Source: CAXBBB01 sp963793245
GTDB lineage: Bacteria; Bacteroidota; Rhodothermia; Rhodothermales; BA12
DNA: 64,000 nucleotides
Assembly: GCA_963793245.1 (NCBI GenBank)
Contig: CAWBZG010000002.1
Coordinates: 1,240,001 to 1,304,000, forward strand
Direction: 5' to 3'
Part shown: piece by piece, positions 28,897 through 39,200 of the stretch
How the letters are laid out: every line of letters starts with the position of its first letter
Numbering within the stretch: position 1 is the first letter of the stretch
Position numbers and translations under genes: made by a program
The notes under the pieces: model-generated
What the model was told of the DNA's origin: nothing
Seen by the model: only the letters and a program-made list of their open reading frames with translations
Database searches by the model: none

Positions 28897-29940
28897 ATGA
28901 CTGACCTGCCTGTTCACGCTTCCGACGCTAGCCTAGCTGCGCCTATCCAGACTGACGTCGAGTCCGCACGCCGCTTTGCCGAACATGCGCGCTCCGAAAA
29001 CACACGCCGCGCCTATGCTTCGGACTGGAACGACTTCCGCGATTGGTGTAGTTCGCGAGATCTATCGGCGCTACCTGCGACCAATGAGACCGTCGCGCTC
29101 TACGTAGCTTCGCGCGCCGAAGTCGGTCCGGACGATGAAAACGGCCAACCGACTCCGGGTCTCAAGCCCAAAACACTCGAGCGTCGGTTGGCGGCAATCA
29201 ACGGTGTACATCGGCTATCGGAGTTTGCGGCTCCGGCTTCCCGCCGTGACGAACCGCTGCACAGCGTGTGGACCGGCATGATGCGTCTCGTCGGCGGCTC
29301 TGTCGACAAAGTCGCTCCCGCGCTTCCGGCTGATTTGCGCGCGATGATCGACTTTTTGCCGCGTGACGATGGCGGTGGGTTCACGTTGCGTTCCAAGCGA
29401 GACCGTGCACTGCTGTTATTGGGCTTCGCAGGAGCGTTGAGGCGAAGCGAGTTGGTGGGTGTCGAAGCATCGCACGTTCAGTTTTCGGCGGACGGAATCC
29501 GGCTGTTCATCCCCCGCTCGAAAGCCGATCAAGAAGGTCGCGGCGCGGTACTAGGCATCCGGTATGGAAATGAGGCAACGACCTGCCCAGTGCGAGCGCT
29601 CCAAGCGTGGATGCAGGCGATCCGTCAGGTGACGGGTGAAGGCGTCGTCGGCCCGCTGTTTCGCAAGATTGACCGCTGGGACAACTTGGGAAATGACGCG
29701 CTTCAGCCGCTCGCCGTCGCCAGCGTCATCAAGCGAAGTGCCCAAGCAGCAGGACTCGAACCGTCGCTCTACAGCGGTCACTCGCTGCGCGCCGGATTCG
29801 CGACCCAGGCTGCACGCGCGGGAAAACACGAACGCGCCATCATGCGCCACACGCGGCACAAATCCGAGAAAGTGCTGCGTGAGTACATCCGCGAAGGCGC
29901 CCTCTTCGACGACAACCCGACAGACGGCATCGGCCTGTGA
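28897..29940 (+). CDS. tyrosine recombinase/integrase
   Basis: A 347-residue protein with a SAM-like core-binding domain (residues about 20-150, including SENTRRAYASDWNDFRDWC) and a catalytic domain with the full active-site set: Arg in GALRRSELVGV, Lys in IPRSKADQEG, HSLRAGF (His and Arg), His in TRHKS, and the nucleophile Tyr in VLREYIR. Met codons at 28858 and 28864 lie inside the inverted repeat; MTDLPVHAS is preferred. It could be an integrase of a small mobile unit with the next two genes, or a single-recombinase resolution system acting at the adjacent palindrome. Confidence 0.88.
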   Translation: MTDLPVHASDASLAAPIQTDVESARRFAEHARSENTRRAYASDWNDFRDWCSSRDLSALPATNETVALYVASRAEVGPDDENGQPTPGLKPKTLERRLAAINGVHRLSEFAAPASRRDEPLHSVWTGMMRLVGGSVDKVAPALPADLRAMIDFLPRDDGGGFTLRSKRDRALLLLGFAGALRRSELVGVEASHVQFSADGIRLFIPRSKADQEGRGAVLGIRYGNEATTCPVRALQAWMQAIRQVTGEGVVGPLFRKIDRWDNLGNDALQPLAVASVIKRSAQAAGLEPSLYSGHSLRAGFATQAARAGKHERAIMRHTRHKSEKVLREYIREGALFDDNPTDGIGL

Positions 29941-29961
29941 AGATCGGATTGTCGTCTCCTC

Positions 29962-30003
29962 GGCATTTGTCGGAACCAGAAATGACAAATGCCTGTTTGG
30001 TTC
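29962..30003 (+). promoter_or_regulatory. operator region of the toxin-antitoxin pair
   Basis: Two interleaved inverted repeats lie between the recombinase and the antitoxin: ggcatttgtc/gacaaatgcc (29962-29971 with 29984-29993) and gaacca/tggttc (29973-29978 with 29998-30003). Antitoxins usually bind such palindromes at their own promoter. Confidence 0.55.
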
Positions 30004-30022
30004 AAACTACAAGCGCGCAGTT

Positions 30023-30460
30023 ATGTCTCATCCTCACCAATCTGCTTTCAACAAGATGGTAGCGGAGCTTGCCTCCCAAACGTTTCAGACGCCGACTATG
30101 TCCGAAATGCAAAATGGGTTGACGGTTGACACGTTAGACCAAACGGCTGGTGTCTATGGGCTTTCGCCATCAGCTTTCGCACGTGCTCTAGGGATGACGG
30201 AGCGAACGCTCAAACGGCGACGCGATAGCGCAGAATCGCGACTCAACGCCGCAGAGTCAGACCGCCTGCTACACGCTCGCGAGGTATTCGACCAGGCCGT
30301 CGATGCATTCGAAGGCCGCGCCGACTATGCTGCCGAGTGGCTGACTACGTCCAAACTCGCGTTCAGCGGTGCTACTCCAGCAGATCAACTCGCCACTCGG
30401 TACCAAACGCGGATCGTCGAGCAGATGCTGATTTCGATGACGCACTTGATGCCGGTCTAG
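30023..30460 (+). CDS. Xre/MbcA/ParS-type antitoxin (DUF2384)
   Basis: A 145-residue antitoxin. The helix-turn-helix part is YGLSPSAFARALGMTERTLKRRR, and the C-terminal toxin-binding part has ESDRLLHAREVFDQAVDAF and the EWLTTSKLAFSGATPADQL pattern of DUF2384. The frame is open upstream through the recombinase gene, but MSHPHQSAF just after the operator is the natural start. It ends 2 nt before the RES toxin gene, the standard antitoxin-first order. Confidence 0.82.
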   Translation: MSHPHQSAFNKMVAELASQTFQTPTMSEMQNGLTVDTLDQTAGVYGLSPSAFARALGMTERTLKRRRDSAESRLNAAESDRLLHAREVFDQAVDAFEGRADYAAEWLTTSKLAFSGATPADQLATRYQTRIVEQMLISMTHLMPV

Positions 30461-30462
30461 TC

Positions 30463-30939
30463 GTGCGCATCTATCGCGTCGTTAAAGAGCAGTACGCTAC
30501 CGACGCCTTCTCGGGCATAGGTGCTCTGCTGAACGAAGGACGTTGGCATCGAGAAGGCACGTGCGTCGTGTATGCCTCAGATCAGCCTGCGAGTGCGCTG
30601 CTCGAGGTGCTTGTCCACACGCAGGCGACTCGCCTCCTCGACCAGAAATACGTCCTGTTTTGTCTGGATATCGATCCCGAGCGGCACGTGCTCCGACTGC
30701 AGCGAGGCGAGTATCCGGATGGGTGGCGAGGCATGACGTGGAATCGGGCCGCCCAGTTTGTTGGTACCGTTTGGGCTGAAAAGGGCAACTCGGTCGTACT
30801 CGAAGTACCGAGCGTGATCGTGCCTTACCAGAACAACTATCTGATCAATCCTCGTCACAGGCAGTTCGGAGAACTCGTCGTTTCCAGGCCTGAGCCGTTC
30901 GCTATCGATCCGCGATTAGCGCACCATTCCGATTCATGA
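30463..30939 (+). CDS. RES-domain toxin
   Basis: A 158-residue RES-family protein. Members of this family deplete NAD+ in RES-Xre toxin-antitoxin systems. It has the conserved RIYRVVKEQYATDAFSGIGA, NEGRWHREGTCVVYAS, ALLEVLVH and NYLINPRHRQF segments (Arg, Tyr and Glu of the RES signature). The start is GTG at 30463-30465, two nt after the antitoxin stop; no better ATG lies near. It sits next to a recombinase, a common place for such modules. Confidence 0.82.
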   Translation: MRIYRVVKEQYATDAFSGIGALLNEGRWHREGTCVVYASDQPASALLEVLVHTQATRLLDQKYVLFCLDIDPERHVLRLQRGEYPDGWRGMTWNRAAQFVGTVWAEKGNSVVLEVPSVIVPYQNNYLINPRHRQFGELVVSRPEPFAIDPRLAHHSDS

Positions 30940-30977
30940 AGGGTGCTCTCCGCACACCTCTATCTACTCCCCTACCT

Positions 30978-32498
30978 ATGGACGCCGACGTTATCGTCAT
31001 TGGAGCTGGGCACAACGCGCTCATCACCGCCGCGTACGCCGCTCAAGCCGGACACAAAGTGATTGTGTTCGAGCGGCGCGACATCGTCGGGGGTGCCGTA
31101 TCGACGCAGGAGATCGTGCCGGGCTATCGGTTCGACTTGGGTGGAAGCGCGCACATCTTGATCCGGCTCACTCCCATCGTCGAGGAGTTGGGGTTGGAGG
31201 ACTATGGGCTGCATTACATCGACCTCGATCCGCTCTTCTACGCTCCCTCGCTCAAGGGCGACGCGCTCTACTTCCATCGTAGTATCGACGCGACCTGTGA
31301 GGGATTCGAGCAGCACATGGCGGGCGAAGGCGACGCGTACCGCAAATTCTGCGACGACTGGCAGCCGTTCGCAAGCCTGGTCCGTGAGGCGTTCTTGTCG
31401 ACGCCATCCCCATTGGACTTGGGGAAAAAAATGGCGTTCGGCGCCAACACGCCGCTGCAATGGCAAAAAGCGTTGGGCTACATCACGCGTCCGTATGGCG
31501 AGGTCGTGTCCGACTACTTCCGCTCCCCCCAACTGCGCGCGTCGATCGCGTGGATGGCGGCTCAGTCTGGCCCCCCTCCTACGGAACCGCTCGGCGGGCC
31601 GTTCGCGCTGTGGCATCCGCTCTATCACGAAGGCGGAGTCTCACGTCCACGGGGCGGATCAGGGATGCTGACTCAAGCGCTCAGGCGCCACGTCGAAGCG
31701 CATGGTGGAACAGTCTACACCGGCGCTCCAGTCGAGCAGATTCTGGTAGAAAGCGGCAAGGCGGTTGGCGTACAGGCGATGGGCACGACGTTTACTGCAA
31801 AAGCTGTCGTTGCGGGCGGGCACGCAGTCGAGACGTTCGGCAAATTGTTACCTGAAGATGCGCGTCCGCCGGGTCACACCAATATGCGGGTCGGCAACGG
31901 CTTCGGGGCGATCCTGAGGCTGGCTCTCGATAGTCCGATCGAATACGCGAACGATCCCCTCGGCAATGGACGCGTTGGATTGGGCTTGCTGTGCGACGAC
32001 ATCGCCCAGATCAACACGGCGTACGGCGAATACCTGAAAGGAGACTATACCGACTCCCCTCCCATCGTTGCCATGTCGTTCTCGGCTGTCGACGATACGC
32101 TGGCGCCTCCAGGTGGCGAGGTGCTCTGGTTGTGGGCACAGTATTTCCCGTACGAGCTGGCATCGGGTACATGGGACGAACGGGGCGAACACGCAGCGAA
32201 TGTGATCCTGAACCAGTTCGAGAAGTACGCGCCCGGCACGCGCGACAAGATCGTTGGTCAACTCTTCCAGCATCCGCTGTGGCTCGAGCGCAACTTGGGG
32301 TTGTTCAAAGGCAACGTGATGCATCTGGAAATGAGCATCGACCAGATGTTTATGATGCGCCCCTTCGTCGGCATGGCACAGTACACGACACACCTCGACG
32401 GTCTCTTTCTGACAGGTGCAAGCACGCACCCAGGCGGAGGGATAATGGGGGCCTCAGGGCGAAATGCTGCGCGCGCCCTACTCAAGAAGCTGGGCTGA
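30978..32498 (+). CDS. crtO: CrtO-type carotenoid ketolase (FAD amine-oxidase fold)
   Basis: A 506-residue flavoprotein of the phytoene desaturase superfamily. The N-terminal dinucleotide site is VIVIGAGHNALITAAYAA. DLGGSAHILIR, AAQSGPPPTEP, GNVMHLEMSIDQM and the C-terminal LTGASTHPGGG are close to CrtO beta-carotene ketolases as I remember them. It would add 4-keto groups to carotenoids, as needed for salinixanthin-like pigments. Upstream Met at 30936 overlaps the toxin gene; MDADVIVIG is chosen. No other crt gene is near. A general PYROXD2-like oxidoreductase is the alternative. Confidence 0.75.
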   Translation: MDADVIVIGAGHNALITAAYAAQAGHKVIVFERRDIVGGAVSTQEIVPGYRFDLGGSAHILIRLTPIVEELGLEDYGLHYIDLDPLFYAPSLKGDALYFHRSIDATCEGFEQHMAGEGDAYRKFCDDWQPFASLVREAFLSTPSPLDLGKKMAFGANTPLQWQKALGYITRPYGEVVSDYFRSPQLRASIAWMAAQSGPPPTEPLGGPFALWHPLYHEGGVSRPRGGSGMLTQALRRHVEAHGGTVYTGAPVEQILVESGKAVGVQAMGTTFTAKAVVAGGHAVETFGKLLPEDARPPGHTNMRVGNGFGAILRLALDSPIEYANDPLGNGRVGLGLLCDDIAQINTAYGEYLKGDYTDSPPIVAMSFSAVDDTLAPPGGEVLWLWAQYFPYELASGTWDERGEHAANVILNQFEKYAPGTRDKIVGQLFQHPLWLERNLGLFKGNVMHLEMSIDQMFMMRPFVGMAQYTTHLDGLFLTGASTHPGGGIMGASGRNAARALLKKLG

Positions 32499-33584
32499 CT
32501 ATACCAGAATGAGCACGAGCAAGATCAGGGTCGGCGCTACAAAGAACAGGCCGATCACATAGCCCAATGCCGACCTCCTCCGCTGTTCGGCCATTCGTCC
32601 GATAGCCGCAGCTCCACCGAGAATCGCTCTGCGTAGGGGCGGCAACAGAGCCACCAACGCTACACCGGTGACGTTGATGAGCACGTGGGCACAAGCAGCG
32701 GTAAGCGCGGGATTGACAGTCGCGCCCGATGTGCCCGTCGTGAGCGCTGCGAGCAGTGCCGTAATCGTCGTCCCGACATTTGCCCCCAACGTATAGGGCA
32801 GAACGCGGTCCGGCTTCCAGAGGCCTGACCCGGCGAGTGGAACGATGAGCGATGTGGTCAGCGACGAACTCTGAACAATCCCCGTGAGTCCGAATCCCGC
32901 ACCAAACGTGACGAGAGGATGGCGAGCCAAGTCCGTCTCCATTAAGTGCTCACTGCGCTTGAATACGACCGATCTCAGGAGGGAGATACCCAAGCGCAAC
33001 GAGGCGATGAGCAGGACGATTCCGATCAGCAGTAGCCCCCACGCGGGGAGTCCGTAGTCGAACCCTATCGGATCGGATACGTCGACATCTGCTCCTCCCA
33101 AGAGTGGCGAGAGTAACTGGCTCATCTCGACCGCCAGTCGGGTCACCACTCCAAACGCGATTTCAAGCGGAAGTAAAACGAGGGACAGCGTCAGGTTGAA
33201 CAAATCGTGGATCGCCGCCGCCGAGAGCGCTCGTGAGAACTCGGCAGGGATCGTGGATGAACCAAAAGCAGCCAGTGTACTGGTGAGCGTCGTGCCGATG
33301 TTCGCCCCCAGGATGACCGGAACGGCAGAAGTGATCGGAAGCCCTCCCCCGGCTACGAGCGCCACGACGATGCTGGTCGTTGCCGATGAACTCTGAAAGA
33401 TCGAAGTCGCGACGAGTCCGACACACAAACCCGTCACTGGCCCGCTATACAAGGTCAGCACACGCTCCAACGTCGACTGCCCGAGGGTCGTACCGGCGTC
33501 GCTGATCAGGCCGAGTGCGAACAGAAACCCTGCTGCTGCCGCGATCAGCGCGACGGTGCGGAGCAGTGCTCGGGTGGACAGCAT
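32499..33584 (-). CDS. Na/Pi cotransporter family protein
   Basis: A 361-residue membrane protein with two inverted repeats, each with a QSSS motif: IFQSSSATTSIVVAL and IVQSSSLTTSLIVPL. GANIGTT and GANVGTT follow each one. This is the PF02690 Na/phosphate symporter core without the C-terminal PhoU-like domain. It would import phosphate or export it with sodium. Its stop touches the crtO stop with no gap, and it is divergent from miaA. Confidence 0.88.
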   Translation of the reverse strand: MLSTRALLRTVALIAAAAGFLFALGLISDAGTTLGQSTLERVLTLYSGPVTGLCVGLVATSIFQSSSATTSIVVALVAGGGLPITSAVPVILGANIGTTLTSTLAAFGSSTIPAEFSRALSAAAIHDLFNLTLSLVLLPLEIAFGVVTRLAVEMSQLLSPLLGGADVDVSDPIGFDYGLPAWGLLLIGIVLLIASLRLGISLLRSVVFKRSEHLMETDLARHPLVTFGAGFGLTGIVQSSSLTTSLIVPLAGSGLWKPDRVLPYTLGANVGTTITALLAALTTGTSGATVNPALTAACAHVLINVTGVALVALLPPLRRAILGGAAAIGRMAEQRRRSALGYVIGLFFVAPTLILLVLILV

Positions 33585-33684
33585 AGAGTGGGACGATATC
33601 GGTCAGGCGACGGCGCTAAGGTACACCACGACCCTTCGATGCGTGTGCCGCGATCCGAAGCGAACCGGAGGCGTTAACTGAGTC

Positions 33685-34638
33685 ATGTCGAACCAACGTG
33701 TCTCCATTCCTCTCCTACTAGGACCGACGGCGTCAGGGAAATCACGGATGGCGCTGGAATGGGCAGAAGCAAACGGTGCGGCCATTGTATGCCTCGACAG
33801 CCGAACTGTGTTTCGGGGACTTGACATCGGAACGGCCAAAGCAACGCGTGAGGAGCAGCGGCGCGTCCCCCATGCGTTGCTTGATGTGGCTGAGGTTGGC
33901 TCGCCCGTCAGTGCGGCACGTCTGGCACAGATGGCAGAACAGTACATCGCCACCCTTCAGTCCGAAGAAATCCCCTGCATCGTCGTTGGTGGGTCGACGT
34001 TGCATCTATCGGCGCTCGTCTACGGACTCTCTCCTATTCCGGCACCGGATCGCGAAATCAGGGAAAGACTCAACGATAAACTGCTCCGTGAGGGACTTGA
34101 GAGCCTAGTCGTTGATTTAAAAAGTGTTGATGCAATAACGGCAAATAAGATTGATCTCGACAATCCCGCTCGCGTGGTTCGAGCGCTGGAGGTCTATCTG
34201 TCGACATCAAAACCACTATCGCACTGGCATACGGTCCCCCGCACGCCGCCTCACTTTTCCTATGCCATCGTCGGTCTCGAATCGCCTACGGATTGGTTGT
34301 CCGCGCGCATTGCTCAGCGTGCGGACGCGATGATTTCCTCAGGTTTGCTAGACGAGACAGCGGAGTTTGCACACTGTGGTGAGTCTCTGCGTGCGGTGAT
34401 AGGCTATCGAGAGGCCCTAGATGTCCTGTCGGGCGATCTACCCCGCTCCAACCTCTCGGAGCGTATCGCGATCGCCACCCGGCAGTATGCGCGTCGGCAG
34501 CGAAGGTATTTTGGCAAGACGTTTCCAGACGCTGTTATGCTTGACGCGGCTTCCACTCCCGGCATCCGCCAACTGAATGCGGCCATCGCCGAAGCCAGGG
34601 CGAGAAGAGCGCAACGATCAACGCTCCACTCCACGTAA
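33685..34638 (+). CDS. miaA: tRNA dimethylallyltransferase
   Basis: Adds the isopentenyl group to A37 of tRNAs reading UNN codons. The 317-residue protein has the P-loop GPTASGKS, DSRTVFRGLDIGTAKAT (the usual Gln of DSRQ is Thr here), VVGGSTLHLSALVYG, NPARVVRALEVY, and ATRQYARRQRRYF. It overlaps the 3' end of the convergent mannosyltransferase gene by 104 nt. A CCGTTATTGCA copy lies in its middle. Confidence 0.92.
   Translation: MSNQRVSIPLLLGPTASGKSRMALEWAEANGAAIVCLDSRTVFRGLDIGTAKATREEQRRVPHALLDVAEVGSPVSAARLAQMAEQYIATLQSEEIPCIVVGGSTLHLSALVYGLSPIPAPDREIRERLNDKLLREGLESLVVDLKSVDAITANKIDLDNPARVVRALEVYLSTSKPLSHWHTVPRTPPHFSYAIVGLESPTDWLSARIAQRADAMISSGLLDETAEFAHCGESLRAVIGYREALDVLSGDLPRSNLSERIAIATRQYARRQRRYFGKTFPDAVMLDAASTPGIRQLNAAIAEARARRAQRSTLHST
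34131..34141 (-). repeat. CCGTTATTGCA motif, copy 5
   Basis: Exact 11-mer on the minus strand inside miaA (GCA ATA ACG, Ala-Ile-Thr). It points leftward. It shares 15 nt, tgatgcaataacggc, with copy 7. Confidence 0.75.
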
Positions 34639-35809
34639 GCGCAACACTCCACAGGTAGACCTCATCACCCCAGATGTACCGCGAATACGTGGTCAGAGCT
34701 AGTAAACACCACGCAGGCAACCAGAGCGGGATCGGACGCAGAAGTGGCGTTAGCGCAAGCAGGCCCAGGGCATACCAGGGATGTACCGTCGCGCTGCACG
34801 CGAGGTAGAGTGTGACGACCCAGAACGCCGCCCGAACAGGTTGACTGCGAAGGCCATACCCCAGCACCAAACCGCCAAGGACGAATACCGCGAGCAGCAC
34901 TCTTGAGGTGTGGGGAGCAAGGCTTGGTAGCCACTCCCACAGAGCCGCTTTGAGCAGGATGTACGGTCCGCCGTTGAACTCGAAATAGGTACCGAAAAGC
35001 TGAACCGACTCCAGTCCATTTCGGACGGCCTCTGGGCTGAGGTAGGCGATGGACAAGACAAGCAACGCGATCCCGGAAACCACCCACCCACGCACGGATC
35101 GAGCGAAGAGCGGCATCAAAACTAGCGGATACAGCTTGACGAGGGCTGCGACCGCAATCCCGATTCCAGCTAAACCAGACGCTCGGGGGCGCCGGATGAA
35201 CCAGACGGCGCCGAGCAGGGCTGGTACCATCAACGCTTCGGAATGCGCTTGGCCTACAGCTTCAATCCAACTCAGCGGATGGAGCAGATAGATCAGCGCT
35301 CCCCCACTTCCGACGAGCCGGATCAACAGCCACGCCGTAAGCCCTTCGCCAACCAAGCAGATCAGTTTCCACACGTACCAGCCCACACGCCAGTCGCTTG
35401 ACCAAACAGCAGAAAAAGCAAATGCCGCCTGTGTGACGGGCGGATAGACGCTGAAGAAAGTGGGCGAGTTCATCCGGTCGAGCAGTTCGCTAGGCCCCAA
35501 ATCGACTCCCTGTTCGGGCACGACCGCGTACGGACTGACGCCGCTAACCTGAACGTACCCGTCCCACAGATACCGATAGCCGTCGTCCGAAAGCGAGGGC
35601 GGCGCAGCGAAAGCGAGCACCCGGACCGCGAATGCCAGCAACACGACGGTCCGAGCAGATGGTACCAGTCGATAGAGGCGCCACGCCGCAAATGCGCATA
35701 CACACGAGCCGATTAGCAACCAGAGCAGCAACGAGCGTTCCCACAGGCCGACAACGACCGGAACTGCTCCAACCAGATAGACGACACTCCAACGCCCAAC
35801 CGCTGTCAC
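34535..35809 (-). CDS. polytopic membrane glycosyltransferase (GT-C, mannosyltransferase-like)
   Basis: A 424-residue protein with ten or more hydrophobic segments. The first periplasmic loop carries PPSLSDDGYRYLWDGYVQVSGVSPYA, with the acidic pair typical of GT-C/DUF2029-type enzymes that use polyprenyl-linked sugars. SVYPPVTQ is another conserved spot. The acceptor is unknown. It overlaps the anti-sigma gene by 4 nt and the convergent miaA by 104 nt. It closes a long minus-strand run. Confidence 0.75.
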   Translation of the reverse strand: MTAVGRWSVVYLVGAVPVVVGLWERSLLLWLLIGSCVCAFAAWRLYRLVPSARTVVLLAFAVRVLAFAAPPSLSDDGYRYLWDGYVQVSGVSPYAVVPEQGVDLGPSELLDRMNSPTFFSVYPPVTQAAFAFSAVWSSDWRVGWYVWKLICLVGEGLTAWLLIRLVGSGGALIYLLHPLSWIEAVGQAHSEALMVPALLGAVWFIRRPRASGLAGIGIAVAALVKLYPLVLMPLFARSVRGWVVSGIALLVLSIAYLSPEAVRNGLESVQLFGTYFEFNGGPYILLKAALWEWLPSLAPHTSRVLLAVFVLGGLVLGYGLRSQPVRAAFWVVTLYLACSATVHPWYALGLLALTPLLRPIPLWLPAWCLLALTTYSRYIWGDEVYLWSVALTWSGALIVALFSPWLRRWPHSVGGCREWKPRQA

Positions 35810-36210
35810 GCGGAGTAGAATTCGGCGGTGACGCGGCGGCCTCGGTCTTCGTGCGTCACCTTTTGGGCGAGCGCGTCGATCAGAAAAAGACCGCGCCCTC
35901 CTTCGGCCAGTGGATCGTCGGGAAGACCGGCCTCGGGGAGCGAGGCGAATCCTGCGCCGGTGTCCGTGACCCGTATGGCGATGCCTTGGTCTTCGAGCGC
36001 CCAGGCTTCCACGGTCACGTGTTGGCTCGCATCGTAGGCGCAGCTATGCTCGACCGAGTTCGAAAACAGTTCGGTGGCGATGAGGTGGGCACGATCGCGG
36101 ACGTCCTCGTCAGTCGACATCGTAGCCAGTGCCGCCTCGACGTCGTCGGCCACGTCGGACTGCACGTCGAGAGTTGCAGCGTATGTTTGGGCGAAGGCGA
36201 AAGGATTCAT
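35806..36210 (-). CDS. anti-sigma regulatory factor (RsbW-like ATPase)
   Basis: A 134-residue GHKL ATPase/kinase. The N box is LIATELFSNSVEHSC, G1 is RVTDTGAGF, and G2 is GGRGLFLIDALA. Such proteins bind a sigma factor or phosphorylate an STAS antagonist; neither partner is encoded here. The frame is open to 36273, but MNPFAFAQTY fits 4 nt after the subtilase stop. Confidence 0.85.
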   Translation of the reverse strand: MNPFAFAQTYAATLDVQSDVADDVEAALATMSTDEDVRDRAHLIATELFSNSVEHSCAYDASQHVTVEAWALEDQGIAIRVTDTGAGFASLPEAGLPDDPLAEGGRGLFLIDALAQKVTHEDRGRRVTAEFYSA

Positions 36211-36214
36211 AGTC

Positions 36215-39200
36215 TTAGAGCAGAGCGGCCTTGACGATTCGGCTCTCTCCATCCGCCGATACGATGCGCACAAGATAGACGCCCGGAGGCACGCGATCTC
36301 CGTTGCGGTCTGTCAGGTCCCAACGCACGCCTCCGAGCGACGAAACGGCTTCGAACCGAGTGACGAGCGCGCCCGTAGGCGAGAGGATCGTCACTTCGGA
36401 TTCTACAGGCAACCGCGCGATCATCAACCCATCCAGGTCGCGGCTGCGGCGGATCGGATTGGGAAACACGTAGGCGTCGGCGAGCGAAGCCGCGGGCGCT
36501 CCAATAGAGACGACGGCCCCCTCTGCCGCTAACAGCGCACCCGACTGCGCCCGAACGCCCGTCGCCGTGATTGTGACAACAAAGCCAATGCCCGCGCGAG
36601 GAGCATCGGTGACTCGTAGTGTGACGACAGCCGGATTGGTAGCGTCGACCTGCGCCTGTGCAATGCTTCCCGATGGAGAGACGGCATATGCGGCTGGATT
36701 TTGCGCGGTAACCACCTCGACCGGGTCGGAAAACGTGAGACGAACCTGATCCTCAGAGATCGACTCGGCGCGCGCGATGACCAGCGTTCTCATGATTTCG
36801 GGCGCTTCAGGCACAACGACCTCGACGATACCAAGCGGGGCACCCCCTGCATCTCGAATCCCAGATAGTTGGATGCGTGCGCCGACTGCTACTGAGGCTC
36901 CAAGAGTAAGCAGCACGCCTCGGGTGTCAGCGAGCGTTTGGAGCGTGGCCGATGCACCGTTGACGGCGGCGGTAGCCTGGTCCACGTCGAGAGGAAGTGA
37001 GAACCGGATGCGGAGTTGCCGCTGGTCCAATCGCTCGACACTCTCCATCGTGGCTAGTGTGCGAGGTGCAATGATAGTGGGCGAGGAGAAAGCCGACGCC
37101 ATGCCGCCATAAACAGCCCGAATGCGATACGTCTGCACCTGATCGGTATCGACCGTCAGCGTGTCATTGCTCAAACCCGAGGCAAATCGACGGATCGCAT
37201 CGCCCTCCCCCGTCCACACCTCGACACTGTCCGCACCGTTGGCCCGCCATGCCAGCCGCACGCGATTCGGTCCGAGTGGATAGGCGGCAGACAGGACGGG
37301 CGGACTCAGAGCTGAACTCGCGCGGAGCGTCAGGATGCCATCGCTTGTGGAGACCAACACCTCGTCGACGCCGTCTCCGTCGAAATCGTGAGCGGACATT
37401 CCAGGCGAGATCACACGTGGATCGCCAGGCCTGTCGCCGAGCGTCCATCGGAGGGCGAGGCCATCGTTGGTCTGGGTGAACACGTACAGAAACGGCTCCT
37501 GGGCGATTAATACCTCCTCGCTTCCATCGCCATCGAGATCTGTCGTCAAAGCTGACGCGTTGGCGAGCAGTGGGCCAACTAGAGCCACTTGTGCGATGCG
37601 CTCTCTTCCGTCAAGGCGGAGCGAAACGTAGGCTGCCTGTGGCTCGCGCTCGTTGTCGCTCGCACGAGGTCCGGTCCACGTCTGGCGCAGAGAGATCAAG
37701 TCATCGTCGCCGTCCCCATCCAGGTCGCCCACGGCAAGACGCGCACGCTGGGCGTAGTCCGTCTGCGGTTCGACCCAGACGGATCGGAGCAGGGAGCCGT
37801 CGTAAGCAAATGCAAACAAGTCGGCTTCGGCATCCAAACTGACGGCTTGAAACACGCCGTCAAACGTCCCAAATGCCAAGCGAGGGTCAGACATGAGGTT
37901 CGTGGTAATCTCACCCATACCCTGCGGAGTCGGATTGTCCAGCTTGGCGCCACGGGTGAAGGACACACCGTCGAATGTCGCTACCTGCCACGCCGAGTCA
38001 GATCTACCGATGAGTTCGCTCCGTCCGTCGCCATCCAAGTCCACGATCGCTGCGCCAAGAAAAGCTGCACGTCCGGCCCGCGCTGTGTCCCGACTCAGGC
38101 CCGTCGTATCCTGGAACAGCGGTCGAGTCGGGTAACCGCCATCGCCGGACGTGCCGAGAAGAAGCGTTGCACCAGAGATCTGAGTCAATAGATCGGACAC
38201 ACCGTCGCGGTCGGCATCTCCCCAATCGCGGGGCAACACGTTGGCGACCAGTTTGACACCTTGAAGAGCCTCGCCGCCGCTTATATCGGCGATTATGAGC
38301 GTGTCGCCAATAGCTTCGTTCTGGAATGCATTCAGTGCGACGTCGGGCAGACCGTTGCCGTTGAAGTCGGGCAGACCGCGCCCGTTGCGTGTCGGCAGCA
38401 GATGGCCTGTCGGCAGCCCCGTTGGAGTCGATGTGAGCAGACTGGATTGGTAGCGGTCGGCGGGCAAGCGAATGGAGATCGTCGTGTCGATCGTCAATCC
38501 GGCTACGTTTCGGGCTGACAGAGTCACCGTTTCCGTATACGCCGAGGGCGACGTGCGCGGCAGAAATATGCCGTGAGCGGTAGCGACGCGATCGCTCTCC
38601 ACGACGCCGCTGGATGCCGTAAGTCGGACGCTAGTGTCGTCGCTGGTCTGCACGTCGACCCACAAGCCCTGATCTCCTGAGCGTATGGCGAATCCGGCAA
38701 ACCGAACCCCAATCACCGGGTCGCTGCGGTCCAGCATGAATCGTACGCGGCGTTCCAGTGGAGTGCTTCCTAGCCGTTTCAGGCGCGCCCGGATCACATA
38801 GGTACCGTCAGAATCTCCGCTCGCATTCCACACCGCTAGCGTGTCATCGAGAACCGATGTTTCCCGCCGCCCGATCTCACCCCACGCATCGTCTGATCCA
38901 TATCGTTGAACCTCGATAGTCAGACCACGAAACGCAGGATCAAGAGCGGACCCGACGATAGCGACCAAATTCTGGCTCGCCCCACCTTCGGAGGCTGGCG
39001 ATGTGATCGCAAACTTACCCGGCACCGCACGCCGGACGGCTTCGTCAACGCGCAACAAGCCATGTCCGGTTTGCTCATCGTAGCCCAACTCACCTAAATC
39101 ACGCGCCGTGTTGGAGAGAATGGAGCGGAGCGATGCAGGCGAGAGGGACTGATTCAGCGAACGAAGCAAAGCCGCTGCTCCTGCGACTTGGGGTGCCGCC

